Below the pieces are notes generated by a model. That model did not search any database. It was given only the letters and a program-made list of their open reading frames with translations, and was not told the origin of the DNA. A program made the translations under genes and the position numbers. From an uncultured Pseudomonadota bacterium (GTDB taxonomy: Bacteria > Pseudomonadota > Alphaproteobacteria > RF32 > CAG-239), in contig CADBEI010000003.1 of assembly GCA_902793695.1 (NCBI GenBank), positions 1 to 46,062 of the forward strand: 46,062 bases of DNA. Direction: 5' to 3'. Each line of letters begins with the position of its first letter. Position 1 is the stretch's first letter. This document shows positions 36,427-45,169 of the stretch, in pieces.

Positions 36427-37158
36427 TTATTTGGAAGCGTCAATCGCTGCCTGAATCGGTTCCGGAGACATAGCCTGAATTTGTTTGGCATTAACAAATA
36501 CCGAAGGAACGCCGTTTACTTCAATATTTTGAGCCAAGGTGGCAACATCAGCCAAAGCGGCTGCGGTTTCATCCGAGTTCAAGTCAGCCTTAAATTTATC
36601 CATATCCAAACCGATTTTAGTGGCAATGCCATCAACATCGGCTTCGGTCATACGGCCGGCAAAGCTCATAACTTCTTTGTAATATTCAATGAATTTGCCT
36701 TGTTTGAATGCGGCAATACCGCCTTTAGCCTGATACGGAGAAACCTGAGATACGAAAGATACCGGCTTGAATACCACTTTTACGTTAGGATTGTCGGCAA
36801 CAATCTTTTCAATGGCCGGAGACAATCTTTTGCAATATCCGCAAGAGAAGTCAAAGAACTCGACAACCGTAACTTTAGCATCTTTCGGACCGATAAACGG
36901 TAAATTGGCTTCGTCGTTGATTTTCGGAGTAAATTGTGCCAATTTTTCGTTACGGATTCTTTCGGCTTCTTCACGTTGATATTTTTCAAAAGCATCCAAA
37001 GCATCAGCCAGAATCTTCGGATTTTGCGTCAGAACGGCAGATAATTGTTCTGCGTTAATGGCTTCGGCCGGTACAGCTTTGCATTTGCAAGTAGAATAAA
37101 TTGCGACAGCTGCTAAGATAATAGCAACCGTAGAAAGAATGATTGAAAAATTTTTCAT
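36427..37158 (-). CDS. DsbA-family thiol oxidoreductase (Com1-like), membrane-anchored
   Basis: 243 residues. A single hydrophobic helix (about 4-21), followed by Cys24 and Cys26, gives a signal anchor or signal peptide. Residues 30-80 form a charged helical region, then a thioredoxin fold with active site C-G-Y-C (106-109) in E-F-F-D-F-S-C-G-Y-C-K and the cis-Pro loop G-V-P-S-V-F-V-N. The helical insertion after the active site is typical of DsbA. It resembles Com1-like periplasmic/envelope disulfide oxidoreductases, which oxidise Cys pairs of exported proteins. The gene stands alone, and its upstream region is shared with the divergent DUF47-pit pair. Confidence 0.93.
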   Translation of the reverse strand: MKNFSIILSTVAIILAAVAIYSTCKCKAVPAEAINAEQLSAVLTQNPKILADALDAFEKYQREEAERIRNEKLAQFTPKINDEANLPFIGPKDAKVTVVEFFDFSCGYCKRLSPAIEKIVADNPNVKVVFKPVSFVSQVSPYQAKGGIAAFKQGKFIEYYKEVMSFAGRMTEADVDGIATKIGLDMDKFKADLNSDETAAALADVATLAQNIEVNGVPSVFVNAKQIQAMSPEPIQAAIDASK

Positions 37159-37307
37159 ATTTAATTCCTTTTAATAATTTAATGTTCAAACAGGTATAAC
37201 ATAATCACATTTTTTTATTTAAGCAAGTAAAAAAATATAATTCAAAATAAAAGTGGACTTTAAATCATTTTGCGTTTAGAGTAGCGACAATAAGAGGGAG
37301 AAATCGA

Positions 37308-37967
37308 ATGTTTAATCTTAAATTATCGATGTTTTCCGGCACTCGCGAGCTGGAAGAAAAAATAGATGAAATGCACGATCAGGTGATTGAGAGTGTGTTG
37401 GCATTTCAAAACGCGTTTGATATTTATCTCAAAGAAAAACGCAGCCTAAAATATCGTCAGGCCAGCAAAAAAATGAAGCAAATCGAGGCTAAAGGAGATG
37501 AGTTGCGGCGCGAAATCGAAAGTAAACTGTATATCCATAACCTTATTCCGGATTTGCGGGCCGATGTGTTGCAGATGGTGGAAAATATCGATAAAGTAAT
37601 CAATGAATTTGATGAGGTTGCCCATAAATTCTATATTGAACAGCCGGATATTCCGGAAAAATATCAGAGCAAATTCCGTAAGTTGGTAAAAGAGGTTTCC
37701 GAATGTGCCGAAAATATGGCCATCGCTTCACGCGCATTTTTCCGTGATTTTACCACGGTGCGCGACTATTCGCGTAAGGTTTATTTTTTGGAACAGGAAA
37801 GCGATAAAACTTGGGCAGAATTAAAACAAAACGTTTTCGATTCGGATATGGAACTGGCGCATAAAATTCAGCTCAATACCTTAATCGGCGATGTGGCGGA
37901 TATTGCCGACAGGGCTGAAGATTGCATCGATGCACTGCTGATTTTCACAATTAAACGGGATATCTGA
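37308..37967 (+). CDS. DUF47 family (PhoU-like) protein, Pit accessory
   Basis: 219 residues, all helical, with no signal peptide. The pattern matches DUF47/TIGR00153, distant relatives of PhoU: E-L-E-E-K-I-D-E-M-H-D-Q near the start, K-G-D-E-L-R-R-E-I-E, then D-V-A-D-I-A-D-R-A-E-D. Members are encoded next to Pit phosphate permeases and are thought to regulate them. The stop codon overlaps the pit start (TGATG). The start has a gagggag ribosome site. The 149 bases between it and dsbA show no clear promoter. Confidence 0.92.
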   Translation: MFNLKLSMFSGTRELEEKIDEMHDQVIESVLAFQNAFDIYLKEKRSLKYRQASKKMKQIEAKGDELRREIESKLYIHNLIPDLRADVLQMVENIDKVINEFDEVAHKFYIEQPDIPEKYQSKFRKLVKEVSECAENMAIASRAFFRDFTTVRDYSRKVYFLEQESDKTWAELKQNVFDSDMELAHKIQLNTLIGDVADIADRAEDCIDALLIFTIKRDI

Positions 37968-39019
37968 TGGATTTAAGCTATTTATTTTATTTGAGCAGCG
38001 GTTTGTTTTTGGGGTGGTCATTAGGAGCTAATGATGCCGCCAATATTTTCGGCACGGCCGTCGGCTCAAAAATGGTGCGCTTTTCCACCATTGCCGCAGT
38101 GGCGAGTGTTTTTGTGGTTATCGGCGCGGTGTTCGGCGGTTCCGGTACCAGTGAAACCTTGGGTGCACTCGGCTCGGTGAATGCGTTGGCCGGAGCGTTT
38201 ATGGTGGCACTTTCCGCGGCATTGGCTGTGTATATGATGTTGCGTACCGGTCTGACCGTATCCACTTCGCAAGCCATTGTCGGTGCGATTGTCGGTTGGA
38301 ACCTGTATGCCGATAAGCCGACGGATTATACTACTCTGGCGGAAATTGTCGGCACTTGGACCACCTGTCCGTTGTTGTCGGGTATGGTGGCAATTATCCT
38401 GTATTTGTGTTTGAAAAAATGGCGGAAGTGCTCGAGTATGCACCTTTTGACGCGTGACCAGATAACGCGTATCGGTTTGGTTGTTACGGCGGCGGTCGGA
38501 GCGTATGCACTCGGTGCCAACAATATTGCGAATGTGGTAGGGGTGTTTATGCAATCTTGCCCGTTTAAGCCGCTTCATTTCGGTAAATTGGCAACGCTTA
38601 ACCCTCATCAGGTATTGTTTTTGCTCGGTGCCATAGCTATTTGTGTCGGCATTTGGACTTATTCACGCAAAGTAATCAAAACCGTGGGCAACAGCCTGAT
38701 GCGGATGTCGCCGTCGGTGGCGTTGATTATTGTTTTGGCGCAAGCTACGGTGTTGTTGCTGTTTTCGTCGGTAAGTCTGCATAATTGGCTGGAGGCTTCG
38801 TCATTACCGACAATTCCGTTGGTGCCCGTTTCCAGTACGCAAGCGGTTATCGGCGCGGTTATCGGTATCGGGCTGATAAAAGGCGGACGCGGCATAAATT
38901 GGGGGATTATCGGCAAAATTGTCACCGGTTGGGTGGTGGCTCCGCTGATGGCAATGCTTATTTGCTTTATCTGTCTGTTTTTCTTGGAAAACGTGTTTAA
39001 CCAGACTGTGTTTATGTGA
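37967..39019 (+). CDS. pit: Low-affinity inorganic phosphate transporter (Pit/PHO4 family)
   Basis: 350 residues with about 10 membrane helices. The duplicated PHO4 signature is present: G-A-N-D-A-A-N-I-F-G-T-A-V-G-S near the N-terminus and G-A-N-N-I-A-N-V-V-G-V in the middle. Paired T-S-Q-A-I-V-G-A and S-T-Q-A-V-I-G-A motifs lie in each half. It takes up phosphate (or metal-phosphate) with protons at the inner membrane. It is translationally coupled to the DUF47 gene. It is shorter than E. coli PitA because the central cytoplasmic loop is small. Confidence 0.94.
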   Translation: MDLSYLFYLSSGLFLGWSLGANDAANIFGTAVGSKMVRFSTIAAVASVFVVIGAVFGGSGTSETLGALGSVNALAGAFMVALSAALAVYMMLRTGLTVSTSQAIVGAIVGWNLYADKPTDYTTLAEIVGTWTTCPLLSGMVAIILYLCLKKWRKCSSMHLLTRDQITRIGLVVTAAVGAYALGANNIANVVGVFMQSCPFKPLHFGKLATLNPHQVLFLLGAIAICVGIWTYSRKVIKTVGNSLMRMSPSVALIIVLAQATVLLLFSSVSLHNWLEASSLPTIPLVPVSSTQAVIGAVIGIGLIKGGRGINWGIIGKIVTGWVVAPLMAMLICFICLFFLENVFNQTVFM

Positions 39020-39068
39020 TTGAAAGAACTCATTTATCGGTTGCGGTTGATAAAACGCAAAAAAATGC

Positions 39069-39096
39069 TTTACAAATCAAAAAAACATGATATATG
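39069..39096 (+). promoter_or_regulatory. Possible promoter of the rimP-rbfA operon
   Basis: TTTACA (39069-39074), a 16-bp spacer and TATATG (39091-39096) would start transcription near 39103 and give a leader containing the hairpin at 39121-39151. A TTGACA at 39099-39104 has no good -10. Confidence 0.5.
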
Positions 39097-39120
39097 TGTT
39101 GACAACATAACAAAATTATC

Positions 39121-39153
39121 AAAGGTGGAGCTTGAAAAAAGCCCCGCTTTTTT
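39121..39153 (+). terminator. Attenuator-like hairpin in the rimP leader
   Basis: An 11-bp stem with one A:C mismatch (39121-39131 with 39141-39151), a 9-base loop TTGAAAAAA and a T-run, ending 16 bases before the rimP start. Its position inside the leader of the nusA operon suggests transcription attenuation, perhaps autoregulated by NusA. That is inference. Confidence 0.68.
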
Positions 39154-39168
39154 ATTAAGGGATAAACG

Positions 39169-39666
39169 ATGCAAAAACACTATTTACAGGACTTGATTGA
39201 GCCGGTGGTGGAAAAAGAAGGTTTCGAGTTGGTGCGCGTCTTGACTATCGGACAGGCAAACCCAACACTGCAAGTGATGATTGATACGCTTGACGGCAGT
39301 GATATCACGGTGGATGATTGTGCAACCGTCAGCCACGCGCTTTCCGCTTTGCTGGATGAAAAAGATCCTATTGAAAGTCGCTATTCGCTTGAAGTCAGCT
39401 CACCGGGGCTTGACCGTCCGCTGACCAAATTAAAGCACTTCGAGCGTTGGAAAGGTTTTGAAGCCAAAATCGAAACGGCGGAAAAGGTCGAGAACCGTAA
39501 ACGCTTTAAAGGGAAAATATCTGACGTAGTCGGCGAAAATATCGTCATTACGGCGGAAGAAGGACAATACACAATTCCGTTTGCCCTTATCAATAAGGCA
39601 AAATTGGTGGTTACCGACGAATTGTGGGAACAATATATGGCAGCGCATCAGGCTGCGGAATTTTAA
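39169..39666 (+). CDS. rimP: Ribosome maturation factor RimP
   Basis: 165 residues. The family pattern is clear: L-I-E-P-V-V-E-K-E-G-F-E-L-V-R-V at the N-terminus, V-D-D-C-A-T-V-S-H-A-L-S-A-L-L-D, then Y-S-L-E-V-S-S-P-G-L-D-R-P-L. It binds the pre-30S subunit and is needed for its maturation. It is the first gene of the block, 24 bases before nusA. Confidence 0.96.
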   Translation: MQKHYLQDLIEPVVEKEGFELVRVLTIGQANPTLQVMIDTLDGSDITVDDCATVSHALSALLDEKDPIESRYSLEVSSPGLDRPLTKLKHFERWKGFEAKIETAEKVENRKRFKGKISDVVGENIVITAEEGQYTIPFALINKAKLVVTDELWEQYMAAHQAAEF

Positions 39667-39690
39667 TTTTTTTGAAAGGTAGTAAAAAAA

Positions 39691-41250
39691 ATGGAAACTT
39701 ATGAAAATATGCCGAGACCGGAAATTGTGGCAGTTGCCGATGCGGTGGCTCGCGATAAAAATATTGATAAAGAAGACGTTTTTGTGGCAATGGAAGTCGC
39801 CATTCAAAAGGCCGGCCGCACCAAATACGGTAAGGAACACGATGTGCGCGTTACGATTGACCGCAAAACCGGTGCAATCGCTTTATCACGCTATCGTGAA
39901 GTTGTGGCCGATGATGCCGTAATCGAAAACGAAGCGGCACAAATTCCGCTCAGCATTGCCAAGACTTATAACAAAAAATATAAAGTCGGCGATTTCATTA
40001 TTGATCCGCTGCCGCCGATTGATTTCGGCCGTATTGCCGCTCAAACCGCACGTCAGGTAATCATGCAAAAGGTACGTGAGGCTGAGCGCAATAAGCAATA
40101 TGAGGAATATAAAGAAAAAGTCGGTACCATTATTAACGGTACGGTTAAAAAAGTTGAGCAGAACAGCTACGGCAATATCAGCAGTGTGGTGCTGGAAATC
40201 GGCAATAAAAACGACGAGGCGGTTTTGCGCTATAATGAAATTATTCCGAGGGAGAAATTCAAAAACGGTGACCGCGTTCGTGCATATTTGCTCGACGTTC
40301 GCCGCGAAGTGAAAGGTCCGCAAATTTTCCTGAGTCGTACCTGTCCGGAATTTATGGCTAAGCTGTTTACGCAGGAAGTTGCCGAAATTTATGACGGCGT
40401 GGTGCAAATTATGGGCGTGGCTCGTGACCCTGGTTCTAAAGCCAAAATTGCGGTAAAAGCCAATGATAAGACGATTGATCCGGTCGGCGCTTGCGTTGGT
40501 TTGCGCGGTATCAGAGTACAAGCCGTGGTCAGCGAATTGCAAGGCGAAAAAATCGATATTGTTCAATATTCGGACGACAAGGCACAATATATCGTTAATG
40601 CTCTGGCTCCGGCCGAAGTTATTAAAGTGGTGTTGGATGAAGAAAACAATCGTATTGAAGTGGTTGTTTCCGAAGAAGAATTTTCCAAAGCCATCGGTCG
40701 CCACGGTCAAAACGTTAAACTTGCCTCGCAACTTTTGGGCTGCAACATTGACGTTATGACCGAAGAGCAGGAACAGGAACGCCGCTCTAATGAGAATAAA
40801 GTTCGCACGCAACGCTTTATGGAAGCTCTTGATGTTGATGATATGATTGCGCATTTGCTGGTGGCTGAAGGCTTTACCACGGTTGACGAAGTCGCCTATG
40901 TTGCCCAAAACGAGTTGGCGGAAATAGAAGGCTTTGATGAAGATATCGCTGCCGAATTGCAATCTCGTGCCAAAGAATTTGTGGCGGCTCGCGATAAAGA
41001 ATTCAACGCCAAGAGTAAGGCCCTCAAGATTGACGAGAATATGAAATCGGTTGAAGGTTTGGAGCCGGAAATGATTATCACTCTGGCGGAAAAAGGCGTT
41101 AAGAACCTTGAAGACTTGGCTGATTTGGCCGCCGATGAGCTGATTGAAATGCTCGGCGCGGAAATTATTTCCGAAAACGAAGCCAACGAAATCATTATGT
41201 CGGCGCGTCGTCAGGCCGGTTGGTTTGATGATGAACAAACCGAGGAATAA
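39691..41250 (+). CDS. nusA: Transcription termination/antitermination factor NusA
   Basis: 519 residues. An N-terminal polymerase-binding domain (about 1-125), S1 domain (about 135-200), two KH domains (the second with F-S-K-A-I-G-R-H-G-Q-N-V-K-L-A) and two C-terminal helix-hairpin-helix repeats (V-D-E-V-A-Y-V-A and V-K-N-L-E-D-L-A-D-L-A) make the standard proteobacterial layout. It controls pausing, termination and antitermination of RNA polymerase. A 21-bp gap follows before the ylxR gene. Confidence 0.98.
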   Translation: METYENMPRPEIVAVADAVARDKNIDKEDVFVAMEVAIQKAGRTKYGKEHDVRVTIDRKTGAIALSRYREVVADDAVIENEAAQIPLSIAKTYNKKYKVGDFIIDPLPPIDFGRIAAQTARQVIMQKVREAERNKQYEEYKEKVGTIINGTVKKVEQNSYGNISSVVLEIGNKNDEAVLRYNEIIPREKFKNGDRVRAYLLDVRREVKGPQIFLSRTCPEFMAKLFTQEVAEIYDGVVQIMGVARDPGSKAKIAVKANDKTIDPVGACVGLRGIRVQAVVSELQGEKIDIVQYSDDKAQYIVNALAPAEVIKVVLDEENNRIEVVVSEEEFSKAIGRHGQNVKLASQLLGCNIDVMTEEQEQERRSNENKVRTQRFMEALDVDDMIAHLLVAEGFTTVDEVAYVAQNELAEIEGFDEDIAAELQSRAKEFVAARDKEFNAKSKALKIDENMKSVEGLEPEMIITLAEKGVKNLEDLADLAADELIEMLGAEIISENEANEIIMSARRQAGWFDDEQTEE

Positions 41251-41271
41251 AAAGTTATAAAGGCAGCGACA

Positions 41272-41847
41272 ATGGCTAAGGAAACGGAAATGAGAAAATG
41301 CGTGCTGACGGGCAATGTTTTGCCTAAAGACGAGTTGTTGCGTTTCGTTTTGTTGAAAGACGGTACGGTTTTGCCGGATTTTAATAAAAAACTCGATGGG
41401 CACGGCTTTTATCTTTCCAATTCCAAAACATTGTTGCAAGGGTTGTCGGCAAAGGCCAATCCGCTGAATAAAATCTTGCACACCAAGACGATTATGGCAG
41501 AAGATTTACCGCAAATAGTCGAGCATATTTTATATAAGCGCGGACTTGATGCCCTCAACCTTGCCCGCAAGGCCGGAGATTTGGTCACGGGGTTTGAAAA
41601 AGTAAAAGAGGTTATAGCAAAAGGCAAGGCAGCCTTTGTGATTGAAGCAACAGACGCCGGAGATGACGGTAGGCAGAAAATCGCAGCAATGTCCAAAGAT
41701 ACGGAAAAATTTATTATATATGATGTTGCGGCTTTAAGCAAAGCACTTAATCGTGAAAATACGGTGCATTTAGCGGTTAAAAAAGGCCCGATGAGCGCGA
41801 TGGTGCACAATGCTTTGCAACGATATCAGACATTTTTGAATGCTTAA
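41272..41847 (+). CDS. YlxR-L7Ae fusion RNA-binding protein
   Basis: 191 residues. The N-terminal YlxR domain (DUF448) reads [29 protein letters not shown]; the family usually has G-R-G in place of G-H-G. From about residue 85 an L7Ae/YlxQ-like domain follows ([18 protein letters not shown]). Fusion of the two is the usual alphaproteobacterial form, placed between nusA and infB. It binds RNA and may act in transcription or ribosome assembly. Confidence 0.92.
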   Translation: MAKETEMRKCVLTGNVLPKDELLRFVLLKDGTVLPDFNKKLDGHGFYLSNSKTLLQGLSAKANPLNKILHTKTIMAEDLPQIVEHILYKRGLDALNLARKAGDLVTGFEKVKEVIAKGKAAFVIEATDAGDDGRQKIAAMSKDTEKFIIYDVAALSKALNRENTVHLAVKKGPMSAMVHNALQRYQTFLNA

Positions 41848-41864
41848 ACGGAGAAAAAGTTATA

Positions 41865-44390
41865 ATGACAGAAGAAAGTGCAAAGGGAAAATTGACGTTA
41901 AAGAAAACCCTTACATTGAAAACGGTAGCCAAACCGACGCCGGCGGATGGTAAGAAGGTGGTGCAGGTTGAGGTGCGTAAAAAACGTACCATAAATACGG
42001 CTCCGCAAGCGTCTGCGCCAAAAGAAATCGACGAGGCTACGGCACAAAAACTCAAACTGTTGGCCGAAGCCAAGGAATATGAGGCTAAACGTAAGCAGGA
42101 GGAAGAGGCTAAAGAGGCTCACCGTCGCAAACAGCAGGCGGCAAAGCAGGAAAAATTGGAACAGGAACGTATGGCGGAAGAAGCCGAGCAGGCCGCTGCC
42201 GAACAAAAAGCCGCAGAAGAAGCCAAGCAACAAGCTGCAGCCAAAGCGGCTCAAGAGGCAAAAGAAGCCTCCGAGAAAAAAGCTCGCGAAGAAAGCCAAT
42301 CCGTCGCCGAACACCGCGCCAAAAAAATGAAAGATTATAACGACGACGATGAAGATGACGAGGACGAGTCTTATCGCAAAAAAGGCAAAAAACCTACAGT
42401 AAATACAGAAAAACATACTCTGACGCGCGAGGAAACCTTTGAGCAGGAACGCAAAAAGATTCAGAAACGTACTTTTGAGCCGCAACGTCGTAACAATAAA
42501 ATCAGCGCCAACAATTATATGATTGGCGGTGGAGATGAAGACGATGATGATTACGGCTACGGTGCTCCGCATCGTCGCTTTAAGAAGAAGCAACCGAAAC
42601 CGGTACAACAAGTGCAGGTTCCGCAAGAAAAAGTGGTGCACGAGGTAGTGATACCGGAAACCATCACAGTGCAGGAATTGGCCAATCGTATGGCGGAAAA
42701 GAGTTCCGATGTGATTAAGCGCCTGATGTCAATGGGGGTGATGGTGACGATTAATCAGCCGATTGATGCCGATACGGCACAGATTATTGTTGAAGATATG
42801 GGGCATATTGCCAAGCGCGTTGCCGACAGCGACGTAGAGGAGGGACTTGACGGTCCGGAAGATACCGAGAAGGATTTGTTGCCGCGCGCCCCGATTGTGA
42901 CGGTTATGGGACACGTTGACCACGGTAAAACCTCACTTTTGGACGCTTTGCGTGAAACCAATGTGGTGGCCAAAGAAGCCGGCGGTATCACGCAACACAT
43001 CGGTGCTTATCAAATTACGCTTGAAAGCGGCCAAAAGATTACATTTATTGATACACCGGGGCACGAAGCGTTTTCGGAAATGCGTGCCCGTGGGGCGCAA
43101 GTTACCGATATCGTGGTGCTGGTGGTGGCGGCCAACGACGGTATTATGCCGCAAACGGTTGAGGCTATTCGTCACGCGCAGGCTGCAAATGTGCCGATTG
43201 TGGTGGCGATTAACAAGATTGATTTGCCGGGGGCAGACCCGATGCGGGTTAAAACCGAGTTGTTGCAATACGGTATCGGTGTTGAAGAAATGGGCGGCGA
43301 ATCGCTCTGCGCCGAGATTTCTGCCAAAAAGCGCATCAATATCGATAAATTGGTTGAGGCGATTTTGTTGCAGGCGGAAATGCTTGATTTGAAGGCCAAT
43401 CCGAACCGCACGGCACAAGGTACGGTGGTCGAGGCCAAAATGGAAAAAGGCCGTGGTTCGGTGGCAACCGTTTTGGTACAGCGCGGAACTCTGCATATCG
43501 GCGACATTTTGATTGCCGGTAAGGAGTGGGGACGTGTGCGTGCCATGTTTAACGAATTCGGCAAAAAGGTAATGCAGGCCGGTCCGGCGACTCCGGTTGA
43601 AGTGGTTGGTTTGCAAGGTACTCCGATGGCCGGCGATACGTTTGTTATCGGCAAGGATGAAAACCAAGCTCGTGAGGTAACCGGATACCGCATCAGAAAA
43701 GAACGCGAGTTGAAGATGGTAGCCAACACCAAGTCGGCGATGGAACAGATGATGGAAAAGATAAAATCCGGTGAATCCAAACACTTATCTGTGGTAATTA
43801 AAGCAGATGTTCAAGGTTCGATTGAAGCTCTTGAAGGCTCACTCAAAAAGCTGGCCAACGACGAAGTTTCGGTGCAGATTTTGCACTCGGCGGTGGGCGG
43901 AATTTCCGAATCCGATGTGACTTTGGCGCACGCTTCCGATGCTTTGATTATCGGCTTTAACGTTCGTGCCAATGCGCAAGCGCGTGATATGGCGCATCGT
44001 GACGGGGTTGATATTCGCTATTATTCGATTATTTACACCGTGGTTGACGATGTGAAGAAAGCGCTCGAGGGTATGTTGACTCCGGAATTGCGCGAAAAGA
44101 TTTTGGGTTATGCGCAAATCCGCAACGTGTTCAATATTACCGGTGTGGGTAAAGTTGCCGGCTGTATGGTAACCGAGGGTCTGGTTAAGCGCGGTGCCAA
44201 AGTCAGACTTTTGCGCGATAACGTGGTTATTCATGACGGTAACTTGGGACAGCTCAAGCGCTATAAAGACGATGTAAAAGAAGTCAAAGAGGGTTATGAG
44301 TGCGGTATGAGTTTTGAAAATTACGGCGATATTCAGGTTAATGACTCGATTGAGTGCTACGAAGTTGAAGAAATTGCCAAGACACTGTAA
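41865..44390 (+). CDS. infB: Translation initiation factor IF-2
   Basis: 841 residues. The N-terminal ~270 residues are highly charged and helical ([15 protein letters not shown]), with an acidic D-D-D-E-D-D-E-D-E patch. Next come the IF2-N domain ([14 protein letters not shown]) and the G domain: G1 G-H-V-D-H-G-K-T (about 349-356), G3 D-T-P-G-H-E-A-F, G4 N-K-I-D. Domains II-IV end in C-Y-E-V-E-E-I-A. It positions fMet-tRNA on the 30S subunit and promotes subunit joining. 58 bases separate it from rbfA and hold a short repeat. Confidence 0.98.
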   Translation: MTEESAKGKLTLKKTLTLKTVAKPTPADGKKVVQVEVRKKRTINTAPQASAPKEIDEATAQKLKLLAEAKEYEAKRKQEEEAKEAHRRKQQAAKQEKLEQERMAEEAEQAAAEQKAAEEAKQQAAAKAAQEAKEASEKKAREESQSVAEHRAKKMKDYNDDDEDDEDESYRKKGKKPTVNTEKHTLTREETFEQERKKIQKRTFEPQRRNNKISANNYMIGGGDEDDDDYGYGAPHRRFKKKQPKPVQQVQVPQEKVVHEVVIPETITVQELANRMAEKSSDVIKRLMSMGVMVTINQPIDADTAQIIVEDMGHIAKRVADSDVEEGLDGPEDTEKDLLPRAPIVTVMGHVDHGKTSLLDALRETNVVAKEAGGITQHIGAYQITLESGQKITFIDTPGHEAFSEMRARGAQVTDIVVLVVAANDGIMPQTVEAIRHAQAANVPIVVAINKIDLPGADPMRVKTELLQYGIGVEEMGGESLCAEISAKKRINIDKLVEAILLQAEMLDLKANPNRTAQGTVVEAKMEKGRGSVATVLVQRGTLHIGDILIAGKEWGRVRAMFNEFGKKVMQAGPATPVEVVGLQGTPMAGDTFVIGKDENQAREVTGYRIRKERELKMVANTKSAMEQMMEKIKSGESKHLSVVIKADVQGSIEALEGSLKKLANDEVSVQILHSAVGGISESDVTLAHASDALIIGFNVRANAQARDMAHRDGVDIRYYSIIYTVVDDVKKALEGMLTPELREKILGYAQIRNVFNITGVGKVAGCMVTEGLVKRGAKVRLLRDNVVIHDGNLGQLKRYKDDVKEVKEGYECGMSFENYGDIQVNDSIECYEVEEIAKTL

Positions 44391-44403
44391 GTTATAACCG
44401 TCA

Positions 44404-44425
44404 TTCTGAGGCAAAAGCCGAAGAA
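44404..44425. repeat. Short palindromic element with tandem GA mismatches (dispersed-repeat remnant?)
   Basis: TTCT-GA-GGC, loop AAAA, GCC-GA-AGAA: a 9-position hairpin whose two central mismatches are G:A/A:G. It is preceded by gtca. It resembles the cgtcattctgag...gaagaatc type of dispersed intergenic repeat I recall from many proteobacterial genomes. Only one copy is seen in the window. Confidence 0.5.
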
Positions 44426-44448
44426 ACTCGAGAGAAAGAGAGGAAATT

Positions 44449-44835
44449 ATGGCTCGTGAATTATCGAACAGACAGCTGCGTGTGGGGCAGGAAGTGCGTC
44501 GCGTGATTGCCGAGGCAATCGAGCAGGATAACGTGCGCTCGCCGGAAATTGCCGAGGCATTTATCACGATTACGAATGTGATTATGTCGCCGGATTTGAA
44601 GTATGCCACCGTATATTTAACCACCTTAAACGGCAAAAATTTGGGGGCGATTTTGGAACAACTGGCGGCGGATAAGTGGCTGTTCAAAAAGCTGGTGGCG
44701 GATAAGTTGAAACTGCGCTTTACGCCGGAAATCAACTTCCGCGCCGATGATACATTTGAAGAAACCGAACGCATCGAGCGCCTGATGAACGACCCGAAGG
44801 TAAAGGCGGATTTAAACAAGCCGGCGGAGGAATAA
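44449..44835 (+). CDS. rbfA: Ribosome-binding factor A
   Basis: 128 residues. KH-like RbfA pattern: R-Q-L-R-V-G-Q-E-V-R-R-V-I-A-E-A-I near the N-terminus, V-I-M-S-P-D-L-K-Y-A-T-V-Y-L-T in the middle, then R-F-T-P-E-I-N-F-R-A-D-D-T-F-E-E at the end. It is a cold-shock factor that helps mature the 16S 5' end. A gaggaa ribosome site precedes the ATG. The usual next gene, truB, is absent. Confidence 0.97.
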   Translation: MARELSNRQLRVGQEVRRVIAEAIEQDNVRSPEIAEAFITITNVIMSPDLKYATVYLTTLNGKNLGAILEQLAADKWLFKKLVADKLKLRFTPEINFRADDTFEETERIERLMNDPKVKADLNKPAEE

Positions 44836-44960
44836 TGAACTATATTTTTGCATCTCTCAGTTCTGCCGACATAATGTATTGTTTTTTCGGCATCATATTG
44901 GCGTTGTTTTTGTTGGCGGTAATAATTTATTTATTTGACCGCAGCGGCGGCTATTTTTAA
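44835..44960 (+). CDS. 41-residue single-span membrane protein
   Basis: The start overlaps the rbfA stop (TAATG), and a ggagga ribosome site lies just before it, so translation is coupled. The product has a polar start (M-N-Y-I-F-A-S-L-S-S-A-D), one strong hydrophobic helix (about 14-34) and a short basic tail (D-R-S-G-G-Y-F). I recognise no family; many bacteria carry such small membrane proteins. It is short enough to be missed by standard gene calling. Confidence 0.6.
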   Translation: MNYIFASLSSADIMYCFFGIILALFLLAVIIYLFDRSGGYF

Positions 44961-45026
44961 GGCCCCAAAAACGGCAAAAGCACTTGAAATATAAAGATAA
45001 TTACGTTTTACCCCTCCCCGATGATT

Positions 45027-45054
45027 TTAATTGATTTTTAATCATTTATATGAT
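45027..45054 (+). promoter_or_regulatory. Perfect CtrA-type box and -10 element upstream of the right-hand adhesin
   Basis: TTAA (45027-45030), 7 bases, TTAA (45038-45041) fits the CtrA full-site consensus exactly. TATGAT (45049-45054), a 5/6 match to a -10, follows so that the box covers the -35 position, as at CtrA-activated promoters. The expected start is near 45061, giving a leader of about 110 bases. Confidence 0.5.
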
Positions 45055-45087
45055 AGCATATAAGGGAATATGATTTTTTTTAAAGCC

Positions 45088-45114
45088 CATATTGCCAATT
45101 TGAGGTGCAATATG
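45088..45114 (+). promoter_or_regulatory. Leader stem-loop of the adhesin gene
   Basis: A perfect 8-bp stem, CATATTGC (45088-45095) and GCAATATG (45107-45114), with an 11-base loop and no U-tract, lies within the predicted 5' UTR. The upstream region 44961-45087 holds the CtrA-type box and nothing else I can identify. Confidence 0.5.
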
Positions 45115-45169
45115 CGGTGATAAAAAACATTTGTATCTTTAAATTATGATATTATTGGAGGGCTTAATT

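Noticed and set aside
37163..37184. TTAA-rich stretch near the dsbA/DUF47 divergent region as a CtrA site
   Set aside because: The spacings between TTAA motifs are 6 and 4 bases, not 7. The TTAA pair near 20213 has 8 and was rejected for the same reason.
39886..41481. 531-codon minus-strand open frame opposite nusA
   Set aside because: It is antisense to unmistakable NusA domains and has a Phe/Asn-rich composition typical of a reverse-complement shadow.
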